From Euglena gracilis (lineage: Eukaryota > Euglenida > Euglenophyceae > Euglenales), in NCBI GenBank assembly GCA_039621445.1, contig CP154954.1:51789526-51853525 (forward strand): a stretch of 64,000 nucleotides of DNA. Direction: 5' to 3'. Below are positions 59,661 through 64,000 of this stretch, one piece after another (within the stretch, counting starts at the first letter, position 1; each line of letters opens with the position of its first letter). The position numbers were made by a program, and so were the translations under genes. The notes below the pieces were generated by a model, which ran no database searches, was not told the DNA's origin, and worked only from the letters and a program-made list of their open reading frames with translations.

Positions 59661-61413
59661 TCGTGCTGATTTTGAGAACAAATTTGAAATGCGTTTTGAG
59701 GAAGAAGCAAGGAACGCTTTTCAGAAAATGGATGTGCAGCTTGACCTTTTTTTTGCAAAAGATTTTCAGTTTGTCCCTCAGAGTACAAGTGTCTGAAAAG
59801 GATTATTTGAATTCAGAACTGAAAGAATTTTGGGAGAAAGTGGAGGTTTCAAAACCCTGTTTTATTGATAATGAGTTTTGGTTCAGATCTGCCAAGGCAA
59901 TGTACTGTGAAGGAAAATTGGTTGTTCCGTCTCATTTGTTGAAGGTTTGTTTGGATGAATGTCGCAAGGCAAGCAACCATGTTGATGCAGAAAGGACTTT
60001 GTTGTTCTTTTTGAGCCATTTTCAGTCCAAGGTTTCCAAGAAAGACATGTTGGAAATTTGCAAGGAAATTGTGATGACATTGTGAAATTTGCACCCTTTC
60101 AAAACAAAACCGCCCCAGTGACCGAGGAAAGGTGGGTTCTTTACCGATTCCAACAGTGAGCAATAAAGTTTTGTCTTTGGTTTTTGTGCAAATGGACCCC
60201 TACAATGGTTTTGATTATGTGCTGACTTTGGTCGACAATTTGTCCCATTTTTGCCAATTCATCCCCACACACAAAACGGTAACCGGAGAACGTTTTTTGA
60301 GGCTTATTTTGGACCGGTGGATTTCTGTTTTTGGAAAACCATCCGTTGTGATGTCTGACAACGACGTGCGATTCAGACAGCCCGGTGGTTTTTACCAGAC
60401 AGCCTTTAAAGCTCTAGACGTGAAATTATCGTTTTCGCTACCCCGGAACCCCAGATCAAACGGTTTGGTTGAAAATGTCAACAAAATGTTTTTGCAGAAT
60501 ATGAGAGCTTTGAGTCTGTCTTCCAAGGACAAAAATTGGGTTCAACTGATTCTGTAGTGCACATTTTTGATGAATTCGCAGCTTTCCCCCACAACAATGT
60601 TGTCACCCCATGAAATGTTTTTGGGAAGACCGGCTTGGAGGTTTGACTTACCCCCAGAACCGGTGACAAACCCAGACACCCATTCCTGGCTTTTGACCAA
60701 AATGGAAATTCAAGAAAGCGCTTCCCAGAGTTTGAAAGAATTGAGAAAAAAAGATTTTGAGAGTGCCAACAAAGGGAGGGTACCAGCGAAAAATCAAGAA
60801 GATGACTATGTTTTGGTGCATAACAAAAGATGGCCAAACAAATCATGGCCCAAGCTTCCCCCCGCCCTGGCAAGGACGTTTTCGGGTTCTCAAATCGAGG
60901 TTCAATTCAGTGCAAATTGCAAGCAGTCCATCTTTGGGAGAAGTCATTGATGTCTCTTTGGGTTTGTGCAAAAAGTGGGAGGATGATTTGCATGAAGAAA
61001 GTCTTTTGGAAGAATACTCAGACCTTTTGACCGGTGATGTGGTTGTGGGAGCCCCAGTGGAGGGTGACACCCCCATGTCAGACCAGGGAGGGGAACCCCC
61101 CCTCCAGATGTCAGAAGAAGAACAAGCACAACTGGGTTTTTACAATGTTTACAAGATTTTGAAGCACAAGTACAAAGGGGGATGGAAATTTTTGGTTTGG
61201 TGGGAGAATTCTCCGGCAAGCAGCAGTACATGGGAGCCTGTGGCTTCGTTTGTGCAACCAGGAGGCAGAATGAATGAGGTTTTAAAGAATTATTGTGTGG
61301 ATCACAATTTACAAACGATCGTACGCCAGGCGCTCAGAATGTTTTGCGACGTTTCAGAATGTGAATGGGGTTTGGCATCGCAAGAGATTTTGGCCTCCCC
61401 CAAAATGTTTTGA
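59661..61413 (+). pseudogene. element 2 integrase with chromodomain (frameshifted)
   Basis: The N-terminal region (VPSHLLKVCLDECRKASNHV) is a damaged zinc-binding domain. The core has VFVQMDPYNGFDYVLTLVDN (first Asp), VVMSDNDVRF (second Asp) and RNPRSNGLVENVNKMF (Glu). Spacing from the second Asp to Glu is 37 rather than 35. After frameshifts near 60,557 and 60,800, a chromodomain reads GFYNVYKILKHKYKGGWKF, LVWWENSPASSSTWEPV. Chromodomain presence groups it with element 1. Confidence 0.8.
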
Positions 61414-61817
61414 TCCTGCTTTAAGTCACGCGGGAGGAAAGTCAAGCCCCCCAGGGGGCCTTTTGGATGGTTTTTCGCGTCAGGAGACACCAACCCGCTT
61501 CGCCATGGGTGGATTGTTGTCTAACCTTTGAAGGCTTTCAGTCACAAACCTGCCATTGATGCGAGGAGTTTCGCCCAGGTTTGTGTTACCTTTGAATGGC
61601 AAGCCAACCACGAAGCGAAAGGACCACGGTGAACGTCGGAAGTAACCTCTTTTACCTTCCTTTGTGTTGACATTTGTCGTTCTGAACCCTTTTGTGGACA
61701 ATTCGTGTTGAACACCATTCATCAGTGCTTGAAAAACAGTAAAGCCATTTTGTTTTGTGGTGTTATGCCGTTTCGTCCTGTGACTGTGGCGCCGCGTCCT
61801 CCGGCATGGGAGGTGTG

Positions 61818-62008
61818 TGCGAACTATTTGCTGACCGCTTACCTTACCAACTGCCGAAATGACTTTTGTATTCCTAATTCGAACTTTTCCCCTCGCAGAC
61901 TGCTGGCCCTGGTGTTATATCTTCACATTGATTTGTGTTTACGTCTTTGGGACAATTGCGATATCAACAAAATTTCAAGAAAAACAAAAGAATATTCTGA
62001 GACGTTCA
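61818..62008 (+). repeat. 3' LTR of element 2
   Basis: It starts TGCGAACTATTTGC and ends GACGTTCA, with GATAC at 62,009-62,013. CATGGGAGGTG just before it is a short purine-rich PPT candidate. Confidence 0.85.
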
Positions 62009-62013
62009 GATAC

Positions 62014-63520
62014 AATACGCAACGCCCTGCACATGAGCGCAGAAGACAGGCCGGATCCCTTCATCCGAGGGATGTGGGATTCGTACTTTCGACAATTGCT
62101 TGCTATCGCCAACAAACCTATCGCCACCTGGGACATAAACCGTCAGAGACCTGGGTGTCCTGGTCCCGCCTGTGCTCCGTGGAGTGCACCCTGTGGGTGC
62201 TTACGCGGAACACATGCGTCGCTATACTCCTGGACTCACGGAAAGGAGATGGGCGATGTCCAAATGCTAGAACCAATATACTTACCACAACAAAGTTTTA
62301 CTTCTCCCCCACACATGCCGCCTGCCCGGAACTGGGAAGCTGGTGTGCCAACACAATACGAAATGGGCGGCCGAAGAGGCATACGACGAACAATACACTG
62401 ACGAAATGGCCGAAGAGACTTATGACGAGTATACAAGGCAGAACCTGAGCCGGAGCATACCATGGAAACAGACGGACAACTTCAACTACCCCAACCACCA
62501 CAACCGGTACAACCTCAACCACAACCACCAACAACCCCTGCCGTACCGCTGCCGGAACCGACAGCGATACGGGTTGTCGGAGAAAACCCCCTGCGTCCCG
62601 TAGAACACAACTCACAATGAACGAGTACCACAATCTTGAGATTTCACTTACAACAAAAGGCGAACAATACGTTCTCCTCGACAATTTGGGAGCCATGAAT
62701 GTAAAGAGGGTGGTTATGGATTGGATTGGACCACACTTCAAAATTTTGGATATACCAACCTGGGCACTACCCGAAATTTTGCGTGTTAATGCCCCACCAC
62801 ATCCACCTGGTCCAATGGAGCAAGCCGCTTCAGCAATATATCCTGTGCCGCCAGTAGCTCTACCTACTCGGCACCACAACCAACACCGGTACAAGCAGTT
62901 ACGACTGCATCACAACCTGTTTCAGTGTACCAAACCCCACAAACGGTGGACACTGTTTCGGCTGCACAAACCGCTGCAACAGCAGCAAACTAACCTAAAC
63001 CAACCTAACCAGTACCCGTAAAAAGAACAGGACCCCCTGCTCAAGCCGCGCAGTCGGCACGTGCGAAACCAGCGTCACAATCGACAATTCCTTTACGTGC
63101 ACCTCCTGTTCCAAACTGCTCGACCGCCTACACCTTTACAACCGGCTTCGGCTGGACAGACACAACGGCCTGTTGAACAACCGTTCTCTGGCCAACCTCG
63201 GTTCGGGTCGCCAGCACAACGCGCCACCTATAGGGAAGCTCTACAACACCTGACAGCCCCAGCAAGGCCTAACATCGTTGACATTCGCAAACGTCCGCGT
63301 GGACCGGAGTTTGCAACCACGCCACAAACACGTCCAACGCCAGGCACAGAACGTCGTCGTCTGGACGACACCCTACAAAGCGCGCAGTCGCAGCAGGATC
63401 GTCAGGAAAGCGATGACCTGCCGATACCACCCAAAGTACAAAGGTCCTTATACTAAATACAACACTAAATACGTCCAAACGTACCCTCTGATGAAATACC
63501 TGGACATTAAACCAACGGAG
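62014..63520 (+). pseudogene. element 3, part downstream of element 2
   Basis: The frame broken by element 2 resumes with IRNALHMSAEDRPDPFIRGM and WDSYFRQLLAIANKPIATWD. Later frames are Pro/Gln-rich (PQPPQPVQPQPQPPTTPAVP). Near 63,330-63,470 one frame reads RQAQNVVVWTTPYKARSRSR and YHPKYKGPYTKYNTKY, which is reminiscent of the C-terminal 'P-x-Y-x-GPY' region of integrases. No DDE core was found, so the central integrase is lost or lies in an unrecognised frame. Confidence 0.45.
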
Positions 63521-63739
63521 TTACTGTTGCCATGTAGAGAAAAACACGGGCACTCCGGAAATACGGTGCATACCGGAGGGGCTGAAACCCCGGACGGCAG
63601 AAAAGGCGGAACGTCTTTTTCTCGGACGGTTTTTACCCCGGACGATGCTATTCCCGAACGTTTTGTTTCCGAACGTTCTTTTTCCGAACGGTCTATTTTC
63701 AACTTTTGGAGAAAATTGCGAACCCTGCGGATATTTCAC

Positions 63740-63985
63740 GTCCTGTTCGCTACAATGCAGAAAAATGCATCACAAAACTTTCCCCCCCCCAAAAAAACAA
63801 TGGTTCGAGAAAATTAGCTTCTTCTCCCCTCCCCAGGGGACCCATGCACCCAACTTATGACAACCCACAAAAACATTAGACAAAAAAGCCTCTATAAAAG
63901 AATAAAAAACCTTTTGAGAAAAAGTAAAAAAAAAAACTTTGACATTGGTGCCCCCTCAGCTATTCTCCCCCTCACCTGAGGATGA
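63740..63985 (+). other. possible LTR end with TATA box and PBS-like site
   Basis: CTATAAAAG at 63,890-63,898 is followed by AATAAA at 63,901-63,906, and an A-run then leads to TTTGACATTGGTGCCCCCTC. TGGTGCCCCC could be a PBS after an LTR ending ACAT or ACA. No partner LTR is visible before the window ends. Three imperfect TTTCCGAACG units lie just upstream at 63,650-63,692. Confidence 0.25.
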
Positions 63986-64000
63986 TATTCTCAAAAAAAG

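Larger units (their letters stand above)
55242..62008 (+). mobile_element. Ty3/gypsy chromovirus-type retrotransposon (element 2), nested in element 3
   Basis: 6.77 kb, with short LTRs (206 and 191 bp; a 15-bp block is absent from the 3' copy) that begin TGCGAACTAT and end CGTYCA. The 5-bp target duplication GATAC is perfect. A PBS TGGTCGCAGAGG lies 4 bp after the 5' LTR. Order: Gag, CCHC knuckle, protease, Dam-like methyltransferase, RT, RNase H, integrase, chromodomain. About ten frameshifts or stops make it inactive. Confidence 0.88.
47216..63520 (+). mobile_element. old LTR retrotransposon (element 3), split by element 2
   Basis: In order on the plus strand: a repeat-rich Gag-side region with coiled coils (47,400-50,000), two CCHC knuckles (51,330-51,770), aspartic protease (52,200-52,620), a Dam-like domain (53,208-53,876), RT with YIDD (54,059-54,943) and an RNase H start (54,950-55,115). 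Element 2 sits at 55,242-62,008 with duplication GATAC. The sequence then resumes at 62,014. Joining the two sides of the insertion keeps one open frame. Stops and frameshifts are frequent, so it is older than elements 1 and 2. Confidence 0.75.

Noticed and set aside
61705-62448. A 247-codon ORF over the 3' LTR of element 2
   Set aside because: It is a chance fusion of the 3' UTR, the LTR and element 3 sequence.

Overview
This window is eukaryotic nuclear DNA. It most likely comes from a protist or microalga with a large, repeat-rich genome. Three things point that way: gene-like signal occurs only as short GC-rich exon islands with AG/GT borders inside T-rich introns; poly-C/poly-G runs and microsatellites are dense; and more than half of the window is retroelements of eukaryotic type. 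The species cannot be named from the sequence. No rRNA, tRNA, CRISPR array or bacterial operon was seen.

Region 1 (1 to about 23,800) is sparse genic DNA. A decayed retroelement coiled-coil ORF lies on the minus strand at 340-1241. A few candidate minus-strand exons follow (2690-2929, 4647-4794, 5383-5545). From about 8.9 kb to 21.6 kb runs a series of plus-strand exons. The central ones (15,661-18,250) encode a eukaryotic zeta-toxin-like P-loop kinase domain: a Walker A motif, then an acidic 'EADAF' strand, an 'FDGTLSW' strand, and a C-terminal 'GRGVPV...SHK' block. The introns carry repeated intronic sequence and a hAT-like MITE family with 8-bp target duplications; one copy is nested in another.

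Region 2 (about 23,800 to 31,400) holds GC-rich dispersed repeats, fold-back repeats, a perfect 50-bp hairpin, and a decayed DIRS-like tyrosine-recombinase retroelement (YR-1: RT, RNase H, Dam-like methyltransferase, recombinase).

Region 3 (31,423-43,866, minus strand) is a complete Ty3/gypsy chromovirus-type element (element 1). It has about 98% identical LTRs beginning TG and ending CA, a 4-bp target duplication, an initiator-tRNA-Met-like PBS and a PPT. Besides Gag, protease, RT-RNase H, integrase and chromodomain, it encodes a 590-residue coiled-coil ORF and, upstream of the protease, two different DNA-methyltransferase-like domains: a Dam-like one with an NPPF motif and a C5-cytosine-type one whose catalytic Cys position is Ser. 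This is the most interesting object in the window.

Region 4 (43,867 to the end) begins with a second DIRS-like copy (YR-2), then an old LTR element (element 3) with its own Dam-like domain. A second chromovirus-type element (element 2, 55,242-62,008, 5-bp target duplication) is inserted into element 3 and also carries a Dam-like domain, between protease and RT. Across the window, five retroelements of two unrelated classes carry a related Dam-like domain in pol, in varied positions and states of decay.
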